A stretch of 64,000 nt of DNA from Streptomyces griseoaurantiacus. Lineage in GTDB: Bacteria > Actinomycetota > Actinomycetes > Streptomycetales > Streptomycetaceae. Shown piece after piece: positions 15,751-25,224 of this stretch. Below the pieces are notes generated by a model, which made no database searches, had not been told where the DNA came from, and saw only the letters and a list, made by a program, of their open reading frames with translations. A program made the translations under genes and the position numbers. The stretch covers positions 1 through 64,000 of the forward strand of contig BNBP01000007.1 in the NCBI GenBank assembly GCA_014656015.1, read 5' to 3'. Position 1 is the first letter of the stretch. Each line of letters starts with the position of its first letter.

Positions 15751-16695
15751 ATGATCCTCGTCACCGGAGGCCTCGGCTTCATCGGATCCCACACCGTGCG
15801 CGCGCTCCTCGATCTGGGCGAGGAATGCCTCCTCGTCCAGCGCAACGCACGCCCGCTGCCCTCCTTCCTCGACGGGAAGGGGGTGACCCTGGAGCAGGCC
15901 GACGTCACCGACCTCGACTCCCTGCTCGCCCTCGGGCGGCGGCACACCGTCACGGGCATCGTGCACCTCGCCGGCTCCTACCCCTGGCCCCCCATGCCCG
16001 AGGGGGCGGTCGCGGCCACCCGGCGCTCGCTCGACGGGCTGCTGAACATGGTGCAGGCGGCCGAGGAGTGGGGCGTGCGCCGGCTCGGGCTCGCCAGCAC
16101 CATCGGCGTCTACGGCGGCATCGACCACGGCCGCCCGCTGCGCGAGGACGCCCCGCTGACCATGACCGCGCCCGTCTCCATCCCCACCTTCAAGAAGGTC
16201 GGCGAACTGCTCAGCGGGTTCCTCGACGAGCACTCGGCCGTCGAACTCGTCAACTACCGGATCTCCGGGACCTGGGGACCGCTCGGCCACGCCGACCCCT
16301 TCTTCGCCGCGCCCGCCCTCGTCCACGCCGCCGCCCGGGGCACGGAGCCGGACCTGTCCGGGCTCATCGGGCCGGCCTTCGCCGGTGACGGGCTCGACCT
16401 GAACTACGTCAAGGACACCGGGCGCGCCCTCGCCCTGCTCCAGCTCGCCGACCGGCTGAACCACCGCACGTACAACGTGGGCGCGGGGCGGGCCACGACC
16501 AACGCCGAGGTCGCCGAGGCGCTCAAGAAGGCCGTCCCGGACGCCCGGATCGACCTCCCCGCCGGGGGCGGCGGGCCGCACATGGTCTTCGACATCGACC
16601 GGCTGCGGCAGGACACCGGCTACCGCCCCGAGTACGACACCGAGCGGGCCGCCGCCGACTACGTGGCCTGGCTGCGCGCCGGCAACGCGCGCTGA
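15751..16695 (+). CDS. NAD-dependent epimerase/dehydratase (extended SDR)
   Basis: A 314-residue protein with the extended SDR fold: ILVTGGLGFIGSHTVRALL (TGxxGxxG, residues 2-20), VTGIVHLAGSYP, LGLASTIGVYGG with Ser/Thr, and late PEYDTERAAADYVAWL as in sugar nucleotide epimerases. The expected active-site YxxxK is not found: the corresponding stretch reads SIPTFKKVGELL with no Tyr four residues before either Lys. It may use another residue or bind without catalysis. AAGGGGGC lies before ATG 15751. The promoter carries paired palindromes. A terminator shared with tRNA-Lys follows. Confidence 0.8.
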   Translation: MILVTGGLGFIGSHTVRALLDLGEECLLVQRNARPLPSFLDGKGVTLEQADVTDLDSLLALGRRHTVTGIVHLAGSYPWPPMPEGAVAATRRSLDGLLNMVQAAEEWGVRRLGLASTIGVYGGIDHGRPLREDAPLTMTAPVSIPTFKKVGELLSGFLDEHSAVELVNYRISGTWGPLGHADPFFAAPALVHAAARGTEPDLSGLIGPAFAGDGLDLNYVKDTGRALALLQLADRLNHRTYNVGAGRATTNAEVAEALKKAVPDARIDLPAGGGGPHMVFDIDRLRQDTGYRPEYDTERAAADYVAWLRAGNAR

Positions 16696-16764
16696 GGACG
16701 CCGGCCCGGCCGGGACGGCACCGACCGCGCCGGTCCACCCGCGGTCATGTGGCTCGCGGGCATA

Positions 16765-16800
16765 CGGAAAGGCCCCCCGCTCCCACGGGGGGCCTTTCCG
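16765..16800. terminator. Bidirectional terminator, epimerase / tRNA-Lys
   Basis: CGGAAAGGCCCCCCG at 16765 is perfectly complementary to CGGGGGGCCTTTCCG ending at 16800, with a 6-base loop. It lies between the convergent epimerase gene and tRNA-Lys, so it can end both transcripts. Confidence 0.8.
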
Positions 16801-16804
16801 GTCG

Positions 16805-16878
16805 TGCGCCGCCAGGGACTCGAACCCCGGACCCGCTGATTAAGAGTCAGCTGCTCTAACCAACTGAGCTAGCGGCGC
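16805..16878 (-). tRNA. tRNA-Lys (CUU), copy 1
   Basis: A complete 74-base cloverleaf on the minus strand: acceptor GCGCCGC/GCGGCGC, D arm with AGCTCAGTTGGTTAGAGC, anticodon loop CTGACTCTTAATCAG with CTT, T arm with GGTTCGAGTCC, discriminator A, no encoded CCA. Identical copies lie at 18621 and 29126. A strong terminator follows. Confidence 0.95.
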
Positions 16879-17144
16879 CTGCCGACCCGGGAAACTTTAC
16901 CGGACGCCGGAGGATGCTCCCGACCACGCGGGGGCCGGCCGGCGGACCGGGCGGGGAGGCCGGGGCGCGTACGCCGTTCGCCCGGTGGGCGTGCGGTTCC
17001 TCCGGAGCGCCGGAACACTTGCCGTCGTGCGGAGAGGGCACGCCGCGGCACCGGAACTCGTCCTTCCGGCGGCCGGGCGACCGCGCGGACGCGGACCGCA
17101 CCCCGTACGGCGCAACTTCCGGCGCGGAGGCTTGGAGGGCATCG

Positions 17145-18023
17145 ATGAGTACGACGACTTCCCGGACGGAGGGGTCACGGCACGGACGGGTCATCCACGG
17201 CGAGTCCACCCTGGAGATCCCCGTCCATCTGCTCTTCCGGGACGACCCCGGGGGCGCGGCCCCCGCCCCCGGGGCGCCCGAGGTGCGACTCCGGCCGGTG
17301 CCGACGATGCCGGCCGCGCCCTCGGCGCCCCCGGTCCCCGCGGCGGCTTCGGTGCCCTCGTCCGGCGGGGACGGGCCCGGGGGGAGGTCCGCCCGGATGC
17401 TGCCCGGTGCGCTCGGTGTGCTGGCGGGGGTCTGCGGGGCGACGGGGTGCCTGCTCACATCCTGGTGGGCCGGGGTGCTGCCGCCCCTCGCCGGGCCGGT
17501 CTGGCCCTCGGGGACGGGGCTCGGCCCCGTGCAGTGGGCGGCGTACGCGGGAGCGGGAGCGCTCGGCCTCGCCGGCTTCGTGGGGCTCGCGCGCGGGCGC
17601 GCGCGGCAGGCCGGGGAGCGGGGCCGGACCCGGGCACGGCCGCGGCACTGGCGCAGCGAACCGGTGCCGGTGTGCGACGCGAACGGGCTGGAGCTGTCCG
17701 TGACGGTCCTGGTGACCTGGCGGTTCCGGGAGACCGCGCGGGCGCTGCGCGGGGTGGGGAGGCACCGGCGGTACCTCGCGGAGTGCGTCGAGGCGGCGCT
17801 CGCGCGGCTGGTGCCGCAGGTCCCGGTGGGCGGTTCGGCCGCGCGGGCAGGGGTGACGCTGCGGGACGCCGGGGCGCTGGGGGACGCGCTGGCCAAGTGG
17901 GTGGCACAGGACGTGGAGGCGGTGGGTCTCGAGGTGTGCGCGGTGCGGGTGACGCGGGTCGCCTATGTCACGGAGGTCGCCGAGTGGCTGCGCGGGCGGC
18001 GGATGGCGGAGCTGGAGGGGTAG
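17145..18023 (+). CDS. SPFH/Band-7-like membrane protein, apparently shortened
   Basis: A 292-residue protein: RVIHGESTLEIPVHLLFRDD near the N-terminus, a Pro/Ala linker, two hydrophobic segments (GALGVLAGVCGATGCLLTSWW and VQWAAYAGAGALGLAGFVGLA, about 87-145), then HWRSEPVPVCDANGLELSVTVLVTWRF, the Band-7 core, and YLAECVEAALARLVPQ. In relatives I remember, a strand-rich piece (TLFGxYRGTVRRTG type) stands between the second membrane segment and HWRSEP; here RGRARQAGERGRTRARPR joins them directly, so the start of the SPFH fold seems missing. GGAGGG precedes ATG 17145. Divergent from tRNA-Lys. Confidence 0.7.
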   Translation: MSTTTSRTEGSRHGRVIHGESTLEIPVHLLFRDDPGGAAPAPGAPEVRLRPVPTMPAAPSAPPVPAAASVPSSGGDGPGGRSARMLPGALGVLAGVCGATGCLLTSWWAGVLPPLAGPVWPSGTGLGPVQWAAYAGAGALGLAGFVGLARGRARQAGERGRTRARPRHWRSEPVPVCDANGLELSVTVLVTWRFRETARALRGVGRHRRYLAECVEAALARLVPQVPVGGSAARAGVTLRDAGALGDALAKWVAQDVEAVGLEVCAVRVTRVAYVTEVAEWLRGRRMAELEG

Positions 18024-18143
18024 ACCCGGGGGAGCGGGCGGCGAACGGTATCCTGCGGCGGTTTCTGACGTGCTCCGGCCGAGGGCGTCGGCGGGGGACC
18101 GCCGGTGGCCGCCCGCCCGCCGGACCGATACGGGGGATCGTCC

Positions 18144-18569
18144 ATGGGCTTCCTGTTCCACTTTTTCATACCGTGCCTTCTGCTCTTCCTCGTCTACGCC
18201 GGCTGGCGCTCCGTCGTCCGGGTCCAGGAGCGGCGGGCGGCCTGGGCGAGCGGCCTGACGGCGCAGGGGCGGGTGGTGCGGGCCTGGGTGACCACGCGGA
18301 TCGTCAACAACGTCCCGCGGTACACGCACTGGCACGAGTACGACTTCACCACCGTCGACGACCGGGCGGTCCGCTTCAGTGAGTCCGGCGGCCCCAGGGA
18401 CCGGGCCGAGGGCGAGCGGGTCCTCGTCCACTACACGCGCGAGAACCCCGAACGGGCCACCGCCGGGGAGCCGACCCCGGGGCGGGACTCGGCGGTCCTG
18501 ACCTACGTCCTGATCATCCTGGGCGCCGGGTTCCTCGTCACCCTCTGGGCGGGCGTCACGTACTGGTGA
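18144..18569 (+). CDS. DUF3592 membrane protein
   Basis: A 141-residue protein with one N-terminal membrane helix (FLFHFFIPCLLLFLVYAGW), a central soluble part (AQGRVVRAWVTTRI, HWHEYDFTTVDDRAVRF, EGERVLVHYTRENPERA) and a C-terminal helix (AVLTYVLIILGAGFLVTLWAGV). This is the arrangement of DUF3592, where the central part is a small beta barrel; function unknown. ATG 18144 follows GGGGGA. The frame is open upstream but lacks a ribosome site. A terminator and tRNA-Lys lie downstream. Confidence 0.75.
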   Translation: MGFLFHFFIPCLLLFLVYAGWRSVVRVQERRAAWASGLTAQGRVVRAWVTTRIVNNVPRYTHWHEYDFTTVDDRAVRFSESGGPRDRAEGERVLVHYTRENPERATAGEPTPGRDSAVLTYVLIILGAGFLVTLWAGVTYW

Positions 18570-18581
18570 GGACAGGCGCGC

Positions 18582-18618
18582 GAAAGAGGCCCCCCGCGTC
18601 CGCGAGGGGCCTCTCTTC
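18582..18618. terminator. Bidirectional terminator, DUF3592 / tRNA-Lys
   Basis: An imperfect stem from GAAAGAGGCCCC to GGGGCCTCTCTTC in the 51 bases between the DUF3592 stop and tRNA-Lys copy 2. It is convergent for both and resembles the hairpins at 16765 and 29083. Confidence 0.75.
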
Positions 18619-18620
18619 GG

Positions 18621-18694
18621 TGCGCCGCCAGGGACTCGAACCCCGGACCCGCTGATTAAGAGTCAGCTGCTCTAACCAACTGAGCTAGCGGCGC
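18621..18694 (-). tRNA. tRNA-Lys (CUU), copy 2
   Basis: Base-for-base identical to the copies at 16805 and 29126, with anticodon CTT in loop TCTTAAT. It is on the minus strand, with a terminator-like hairpin directly downstream. Confidence 0.95.
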
Positions 18695-18791
18695 ATGACT
18701 CCCGCCTTCACGCTCTCGCGTTCCGGCGACGGAGAAAATAGTACCTGGTCCGCGGGGGTGCTGCCGACCACGGTCCGGCGGGCGGGGCCCC

Positions 18792-19550
18792 TCAGAGCGT
18801 CAGGGAGAGCAGGACCGGTGCCGCGCCCCGGTTCAGACGTTCCGCCGCCTGCCGCAGCCGGTGCGCCTGGCGGGCCGGGAGGGAGAGGGCCAGGCAGCCC
18901 ACGGCGGAGCCCGCCGTGATCGGCACCGCCGCGCAGACCGTGCCGACGGCGTACTCCTGGAGGTCGAGGACCGGGACCGTCGGCGGCTGGGCGGCGAGCC
19001 GGGACAGCAGTGCCCGCTCGCTGGTGATGGTCCGCGAGGTGAGCCGGGCCGGCCGGTGCCGGGAGAGGTGGTCGCGGCGGGCGCCCACGTCGAGCTGGCC
19101 GAGCAGGCTCTTGCCTATCGCGCTGGCGTGGGCGGCGGAGCGGAAGTCGACCCACTCGTGCACCGCCGGCGCGGCCGGGCTCTGCGCGCACTGGGTGAGA
19201 CTGACCTCGCCGTCGATGTAGCGGCTGACGTAGACCGCCGCGCCGACGGAGTCGCGCAGCCGGTCCAGGGTGTGCTGGAGCCGCTCGCGCACCGCCCGGT
19301 CACGGCCGTGCGCGGCGCCCAGACGGCAGAGGGCGGCCCCGGTGACATAAGCGCCGTCGGCCGTCCGGACGACATAGGTCTCCTCGCTGAGCATGCGCAG
19401 CAGCGCGCTCAGCCGGCCGGCGGTCAGGCCCGTGCGGCGGGCCAGCTCGGCGGCGGTGACCCCGGCGGGGCGCCGGGAGACGGACTCCAGGACACGCAGC
19501 GCGTCCTGGGCCGAACGGTACGGGGCGGTCGGTTCCTGGGTCAGCGCCAC
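18792..19550 (-). CDS. IclR-family regulator
   Basis: A 252-residue regulator. The N-terminal winged helix (YRSAQDALRVLESVSRRPAGVTAAELARRTGLTAGRLSALLRML, residues 10-54) is followed by an IclR effector domain: YVSRYIDGEVSLTQCAQS, FRSAAHASAIGKSLLGQL (the usual HATALGKALLA region), and a C-terminal LQEYAVGTVCAAVPI. GTG 19550 is preferred because GGGGAGA precedes it. It lies downstream of, and in the same direction as, the ectoine importer genes at a gap of about 260 bases, so control of that locus is possible but not shown. Confidence 0.85.
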   Translation of the reverse strand: MALTQEPTAPYRSAQDALRVLESVSRRPAGVTAAELARRTGLTAGRLSALLRMLSEETYVVRTADGAYVTGAALCRLGAAHGRDRAVRERLQHTLDRLRDSVGAAVYVSRYIDGEVSLTQCAQSPAAPAVHEWVDFRSAAHASAIGKSLLGQLDVGARRDHLSRHRPARLTSRTITSERALLSRLAAQPPTVPVLDLQEYAVGTVCAAVPITAGSAVGCLALSLPARQAHRLRQAAERLNRGAAPVLLSLTL

Positions 19551-19807
19551 GGTCTCCCCCTGCGCTTCGGGCCGTTCTCCGGGCGGTCGGCTGCCGTCCA
19601 CGATAGGGCCGAACGGGGGACCGGAGAGCGGCCGACGCCGAAGTTCGCGAGGGCGTACGGACGCCGGGCGGCCCCGTACGAGCCCCCCAGCAGCGACGTA
19701 TCACGGCGGCACATGCCGGGGGCACGGCCGCGGGGCGCCGACCTCGGGGTGCGCCGGGCCCCCGTCACCCGGCGGCGCCCCGATCAGCGGTTTCTCACCG
19801 TCCGCGG

Positions 19808-20632
19808 TCACAGCACCGCGCTGAGGAATTCCCTCGTGCGTGCGTGCTCCGGCTCGCCGAACATCTTGTCCGGCGAGCCCGACTCGATGACCCGACCGGA
19901 GTCGAACATCAGTACCTGGTCGGAGATGTCCCGCGCGAAGCCCATCTCGTGGGTCACGCAGAGCATCGTGATGTCCGTGGAACGCGCGATGTCCCGCAGC
20001 ACGTCCAGCACGCCCGCGACCAGCTCCGGGTCGAGCGCCGAGGTCACCTCGTCGAGGAGCAGCACCTGCGGCCGCATGGCCAGCGCCCGCGCGATCGCGA
20101 CCCGCTGCTGCTGGCCGCCGGACAGCCGGGTCGGGTAGGCGTCCGCCTTGTCGGAGAGGCCCACCAGCTCCAGCAGCTCCCGGGCCCGGGCCTCGGCCTC
20201 GTCCTTGGACATGCCGAGCACCGTCACCGGGGCCTCGGTGATGTTGCGCAGCACGCTCATGTTGGGGAACAGGTTGAAGTGCTGGAACACCATGCCGATG
20301 TTCTTGCGGACCTCGCGCACGTGCTTCTCGCGGGCCGGGACCAGCTTGCCGCCCCGTTCCTCGTGGGTGAGGTAGTCACCGTTGACCTTGATCGTGCCCT
20401 CGTCGGGCCGGGTCAGGGTCATCAGCAGGCGCAGGATCGTCGTCTTGCCGGAGCCGGACGGGCCGATCAGCGTCACGTGCCGGCCGGACTCGACGGAGAA
20501 GTCGAGCCGGTCCAGCACGGTGTTGTCGCCGAACCGCTTGGTGACCTTGTCGAAGCGGATCAGCTCGCCCCCGTCCACCGGCGGGTTGGCGTGGGCGTCG
20601 GGATCCTTCATCAGGGGAGTGTCAGCGGACAA
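19808..20632 (-). CDS. ehuA: Ectoine/hydroxyectoine ABC transporter ATPase
   Basis: A 274-residue polar amino-acid type ATPase. Walker A is GPSGSGKTT (residues about 57-65), the Q-loop is GMVFQHFNLFPNMSVLRNI, the signature is LSGGQQQRVAIARAL and Walker B is VLLLDEVTSALD, all intact. It powers import by the EhuC/EhuD permease. The start is TTG 20632, supported by GGAG seven bases upstream; ATG 20611 has no ribosome site. It overlaps ehuD by 11 bases and ends the four-gene operon. Naming rests on the operon and on the EhuB sequence pattern. Confidence 0.8.
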   Translation of the reverse strand: MSADTPLMKDPDAHANPPVDGGELIRFDKVTKRFGDNTVLDRLDFSVESGRHVTLIGPSGSGKTTILRLLMTLTRPDEGTIKVNGDYLTHEERGGKLVPAREKHVREVRKNIGMVFQHFNLFPNMSVLRNITEAPVTVLGMSKDEAEARARELLELVGLSDKADAYPTRLSGGQQQRVAIARALAMRPQVLLLDEVTSALDPELVAGVLDVLRDIARSTDITMLCVTHEMGFARDISDQVLMFDSGRVIESGSPDKMFGEPEHARTREFLSAVL

Positions 20633-21272
20633 GACGTCGCTCCAGGGCTCGCAGGAGGAGGGAGGCGGGGTAGGAGATCAGGATGAAGGCCACACCGATC
20701 ACCGTCAGCGGCTCGGTGAACTGGAAGTGCTCCTGGGAGAACAGCCGTGCCTGGCCCAGCATCTCCAGCACGGTGATCGCCATGAGCAGCGGCGTGTCCT
20801 TGAGCATCGAGATCACGTAGTTGCCGAGCGCCGGCACCACGCGGCGGATCGCCTGCGGCAGGATCACCGCGGTCCAGGTGCGGCGCAGCGGCAGGTTCAG
20901 CGCGGTGGCCGCCTCCCACTGCCCGACGGGGACGGCCTCGATGCCGGCCCGGTACACCTGCATCGTGTACGTCGAGTAGTGCAGACCGATCGCGAAGACA
21001 CCGGTGGTCAGCGCGGAGAAGGTGATGTTCCACTCGGGCAGTACGTAGAACAGGAAGAAGAGCTGCACCAGCAGCGGGGTGTTGCGGATGAACTCCGTGA
21101 CCACCCCGACCGGCCAGCGCACCCAGCGGGTCGGCGTGCGCATCAGCAGCGCCCACACCAGCCCGAGGGCGAAGGAGATCAGCGAACCGAGGGCGAGGGC
21201 CTGCAGGGTGACCAGCAGCCCGTCCCAGAAATGCGGCATGAAGTCGGCGACGGCGCCCCAGTCCCACTTCAC
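20622..21272 (-). CDS. ehuD: Ectoine/hydroxyectoine ABC transporter permease
   Basis: A 216-residue membrane permease of the HisM/GlnP type with about five helices. ALALGSLISFALGLVWALLMR and VVTEFIRNTPLLVQLFFLFYVLP mark the N-terminal half; the ATPase-coupling loop is GQWEAATALNLPLRRTWTAVILPQAIRRVVPALGN. GTG 21272 overlaps the ehuC stop as GTGA, with its GGAGGTGA ribosome site inside ehuC. Paired with EhuC as the membrane channel. Confidence 0.8.
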   Translation of the reverse strand: MKWDWGAVADFMPHFWDGLLVTLQALALGSLISFALGLVWALLMRTPTRWVRWPVGVVTEFIRNTPLLVQLFFLFYVLPEWNITFSALTTGVFAIGLHYSTYTMQVYRAGIEAVPVGQWEAATALNLPLRRTWTAVILPQAIRRVVPALGNYVISMLKDTPLLMAITVLEMLGQARLFSQEHFQFTEPLTVIGVAFILISYPASLLLRALERRLVR

Positions 21273-22024
21273 GAGTCACCTCCGACCCCGGCGCCCACGC
21301 CGGCGGTACCTGTAGTCGTCGACGCCGACAGGCCCGCGGTGTCGCGCTTGAGCGAGAACCGCGAGGGCCGCGTCGGACCCTGTCCGAGGCCGGCCTTCAG
21401 ATCGCGTTCCAGCCGGCGCATGCCGCGGGTGAGCAGGAAGGCGATCACGAAGTAGATCAGCAGGACGTACGTGAAGATCTCCGCGCTCTCCTGCAGCGCG
21501 AGCCGCACCAGGCTGGCGCTGAACGTCAGATCGCCCATGCCCATGACGGACACCAGCGCGGTGCCCTTGAGCAGCTCGATCAGCAGGTTGGAGAAGGGCG
21601 GAATCATCTCGGGCACGGCCTGCGGCAGCAGGATCTTGCGCATCCGCTGCCAGGGCGTGAAGTTCAGCGCCACACCGCCCTCGCGCTGCGCCGGGTCGAC
21701 GGCGCCCAGGGCGCCGCGCACGATCTCGGCGCCGTACGCCCCGTACGTCAGACCGAGCGCGAGCGTGCCCGCCCACAGGGGCACGAGCTGCCAGCCGAAC
21801 GCGGGCGGCAGCACGAAGAACACCCAGAAGATCATGATGAGCGCGGAGGTCCCGCGGAACACCTCGGTGTAGAAGCCCGCGAGGAAGCGGACGATCCACA
21901 GCCGGTGCGTGCGGGCGATGCCGACGACGAAGGAGACGCCGGTGGCGAGCAGCGCGCTGAGGAAGAGGAGCTGGACCGTGACCCAGACACCCTTCAGGAC
22001 GAGTTCCCACAGACCGGATGTCAT
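21269..22024 (-). CDS. ehuC: Ectoine/hydroxyectoine ABC transporter permease
   Basis: A 251-residue permease, partner of EhuD. FYTEVFRGTSALIMIFWVFFVLPP and the coupling loop DPAQREGGVALNFTPWQRMRKILLPQAVPEMIPPFSN are visible. About five to six helices are followed by a C-terminal soluble extension rich in Gly/Thr. The ATG overlaps the ehuB stop as ATGA, so translation is coupled. The two different permeases and one ATPase fit an ectoine importer of the polar amino-acid group. Confidence 0.8.
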   Translation of the reverse strand: MTSGLWELVLKGVWVTVQLLFLSALLATGVSFVVGIARTHRLWIVRFLAGFYTEVFRGTSALIMIFWVFFVLPPAFGWQLVPLWAGTLALGLTYGAYGAEIVRGALGAVDPAQREGGVALNFTPWQRMRKILLPQAVPEMIPPFSNLLIELLKGTALVSVMGMGDLTFSASLVRLALQESAEIFTYVLLIYFVIAFLLTRGMRRLERDLKAGLGQGPTRPSRFSLKRDTAGLSASTTTGTAGVGAGVGGDS

Positions 22025-22926
22025 TGGCCGCAGAGCTCCTTCGCCGTCATGTCGGTCACCTCGTCCTGCGTGAAGCCGAACGGCTTGATGATCCGGAGCA
22101 GTTCGCCGCTCTCGCGCAGCTTGCGCAGTTCCGCGTTGAAGGCGTCGCGCAGCTTCGTCTCGGTGGGCCGGAAGGCGAATCCGCCGCCGTCCACGTGCGG
22201 CTTGCCGTCGACGAGCGGCTTGAAGGCCTCGGTCGCCTCGGCCTTGCGGGACTTCAGCACCACCTGGCGCGCGGTGACCGCGGTCGCGGCGAACACGTCG
22301 GCCCGGCCGGCCTCCACGGCGTTCATCCCGGCGACCTGGTCCGGGACGATGAGGATGTCGCTCTCCTCGTAACCGGCCTCGACGGCGTAGGCGATCTCCG
22401 CGTAGCCGGTGCCGGTGGCGAACTTCGCCTTCTTCTTCACGACGTCCTGGTAGTTGTGCAGCCCCAGCGGGTTGCCCTTGCGGACGACGAAGGAGTCGAG
22501 CATCTGGTAGTCGGGATCGGAGAAGATGACCTGCTCGCAGCGGTCGGGGTTGATGTACATCCCCGCGGAGACGATGTCGAACTGCTGCGAGTTCAGTCCC
22601 GGGATCAGCGAGCCGAACTCCGTCGGCACGGCCTGGACGCGGTCGACACCGAGGCGCTTGAAGATGACTTTGGCGAGTTCCGGCGCCTCCCCGGTCAGGT
22701 CGCCGTTCTTGTCGATGTAGCCGAAGGGGATCTCACCGGCGATTCCCAGCCGGGCGACCCCCTGGGCTCTCAGCCGGTCCAGCAGATCGCCTCCGTCACT
22801 GGTCGAGGCCGTCGCTACCCGGCTGCAACCGGCGGCGACCGGCACGAGCAGCCCGGCGGCACCGGCGAGCAGCGCCCGACGACTGGGTCGAGGTATGTGT
22901 GCACCGTGCACGGGTGGTGAAGCCAT
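22021..22926 (-). CDS. ehuB: Ectoine/hydroxyectoine-binding lipoprotein
   Basis: A 301-residue substrate-binding protein. The N-terminus PSRRALLAGAAGLLVPVAAGC combines a twin-arginine-like signal with a lipobox Cys, so it should be anchored outside the membrane. The mature part has EIPFGYIDKNGDLTGEAPELAKVI, PTEFGSLIPGLNSQQFDIVSAGMYI and RCEQVIFSDPDYQML, which I associate with EhuB; the Phe, Tyr, Glu and Arg of the ectoine pocket lie in these stretches. ATG 22926 is used, with ATG 22959 and 22950 as alternatives; none has a good ribosome site. First gene of ehuBCDA. Confidence 0.75.
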   Translation of the reverse strand: MASPPVHGAHIPRPSRRALLAGAAGLLVPVAAGCSRVATASTSDGGDLLDRLRAQGVARLGIAGEIPFGYIDKNGDLTGEAPELAKVIFKRLGVDRVQAVPTEFGSLIPGLNSQQFDIVSAGMYINPDRCEQVIFSDPDYQMLDSFVVRKGNPLGLHNYQDVVKKKAKFATGTGYAEIAYAVEAGYEESDILIVPDQVAGMNAVEAGRADVFAATAVTARQVVLKSRKAEATEAFKPLVDGKPHVDGGGFAFRPTETKLRDAFNAELRKLRESGELLRIIKPFGFTQDEVTDMTAKELCGQ

Positions 22927-22964
22927 GGGCGCGCCGCTACCCAGGTCCATCCAAGTCATGCGTA

Positions 22965-22978
22965 CCAATTTTTTTTGG
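22965..22978. promoter_or_regulatory. CCAA-T8-GG palindrome in the ehuB/EutA-like promoter region
   Basis: CCAATTTTTTTTGG is an exceptional AT-rich tract for this genome, flanked by the CCAA/TTGG arms of an inverted repeat. It lies in the divergent region and might be a regulator site or promoter element. Confidence 0.35.
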
Positions 22979-23086
22979 CGCAGGCCGATCGCCCGGCACG
23001 GACGGCATCGGAAAACCCGGCGCCCGCCCCGGGTGCGCCCCACTCCGCGGGGTACTCGAAGAGCCCGAACGACAGAAGGGCTGGGC

Positions 23087-23818
23087 ATGACCGCACTCGG
23101 ACTCCTCTACCCGGGTCACTCCGCCGAGGACGACTACCCCCGCATCGAGCAGCTGCTGGGCAGCGACATCCGAGTCGACCTCGTGCACACGGAGATCGGC
23201 GAGGACACCCACCACGTGGACGCCCTCCGCGCGCTCGGTTCGCCCGAGCACCTCGCCGCCGGCATCGAACGCCTCCGCCTCTCCGGCGCCGAGGCCGTCG
23301 TCCTCGCCTCCACCAGCGCGAGCTTCGTCCACGGCTGGGAGGGCGCCCGCGACCAGGTCCGCGACCTCGCCCTCGCGGCGGGCATGCCCGCCTCCGCGAC
23401 CTCCTTCGCCTTCGTCCGCGCCGTCCAGGAGATCGGCGCGCAGCGCGTCGCCCTCGCGGCCACCTACCCCGAGGACGTGGCCGCGCTGTTCGCGGAGTTC
23501 CTGGGCGCGGCGGGCGTCGAGGTCGTCGCGGTACGGGGCGCGGGGGTGGAGACGGCGGCGGAGGCCGCCCGGTGGGGCGCGGAGGACGTACTGCGCCTGG
23601 CGCGCGAGAGCGACCACCCCCAGGCGCAGGCGGTCCTGCTGCCGAACACCGCACTGCACACGGCGGCGTGCGTGGAGGAGCTGGAGGCGGCCCTCGGCAA
23701 GCCGGTGCTCACGGCGAACCAGGTCACCGTGTGGGAGGGGCTGCGCCTGGCCGACCGCCGGGTGAACGCGCCCCGCCTCGGCGCTCTCTTCACACGGGAA
23801 CCGATCGTCCAGGCGTGA
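23087..23818 (+). CDS. EutA-like protein of the Asp/Glu racemase superfamily
   Basis: A 243-residue protein related to maleate isomerases, arylmalonate decarboxylases and the ectoine-use protein EutA. Pattern: GLLYPGHSAEDDYPRIEQLL at the start, AEAVVLASTSASFVHGWEG, GAQRVALAATYPEDVAALF and VLLPNTALHTAACVEELEAALGKPVLTANQVTVWEGLR. Where active relatives have CTS, this one has STS, and the second catalytic Cys position reads PNTAL, so the two-cysteine mechanism appears absent. AAGGG precedes ATG 23087. Divergent from ehuBCDA, which supports a link to ectoine use. Confidence 0.7.
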   Translation: MTALGLLYPGHSAEDDYPRIEQLLGSDIRVDLVHTEIGEDTHHVDALRALGSPEHLAAGIERLRLSGAEAVVLASTSASFVHGWEGARDQVRDLALAAGMPASATSFAFVRAVQEIGAQRVALAATYPEDVAALFAEFLGAAGVEVVAVRGAGVETAAEAARWGAEDVLRLARESDHPQAQAVLLPNTALHTAACVEELEAALGKPVLTANQVTVWEGLRLADRRVNAPRLGALFTREPIVQA

Positions 23819-24053
23819 GGCGGACCCACGCCGGGGCTCAGGAGCGCGGCGCGGGTGCGAAGAAGCGCGGACGGGCGCGAAGGGGTGTGAAGAGACACGA
23901 AGGGTGCGGGCCGGCGCGGGACGGGCCCGCCCGCACCTGTGCGCGGCGACGGCCCGCTCCTGTGCGCGGCGACGGAATAACCGGGGACCCCCTCCTGTTA
24001 CGCACACGGCCACAGCGTGAGAAAGCATGCGTACGAGCAGCAGGAGGTACCCG

Positions 24054-25163
<1,110 letters not shown>

Positions 25164-25224
25164 GCCGGGCGCGGCCGGGCGTCACGGGGTCGCGGCGGGT
25201 TCCGGCGGGCGACGCGCTCGGGCG

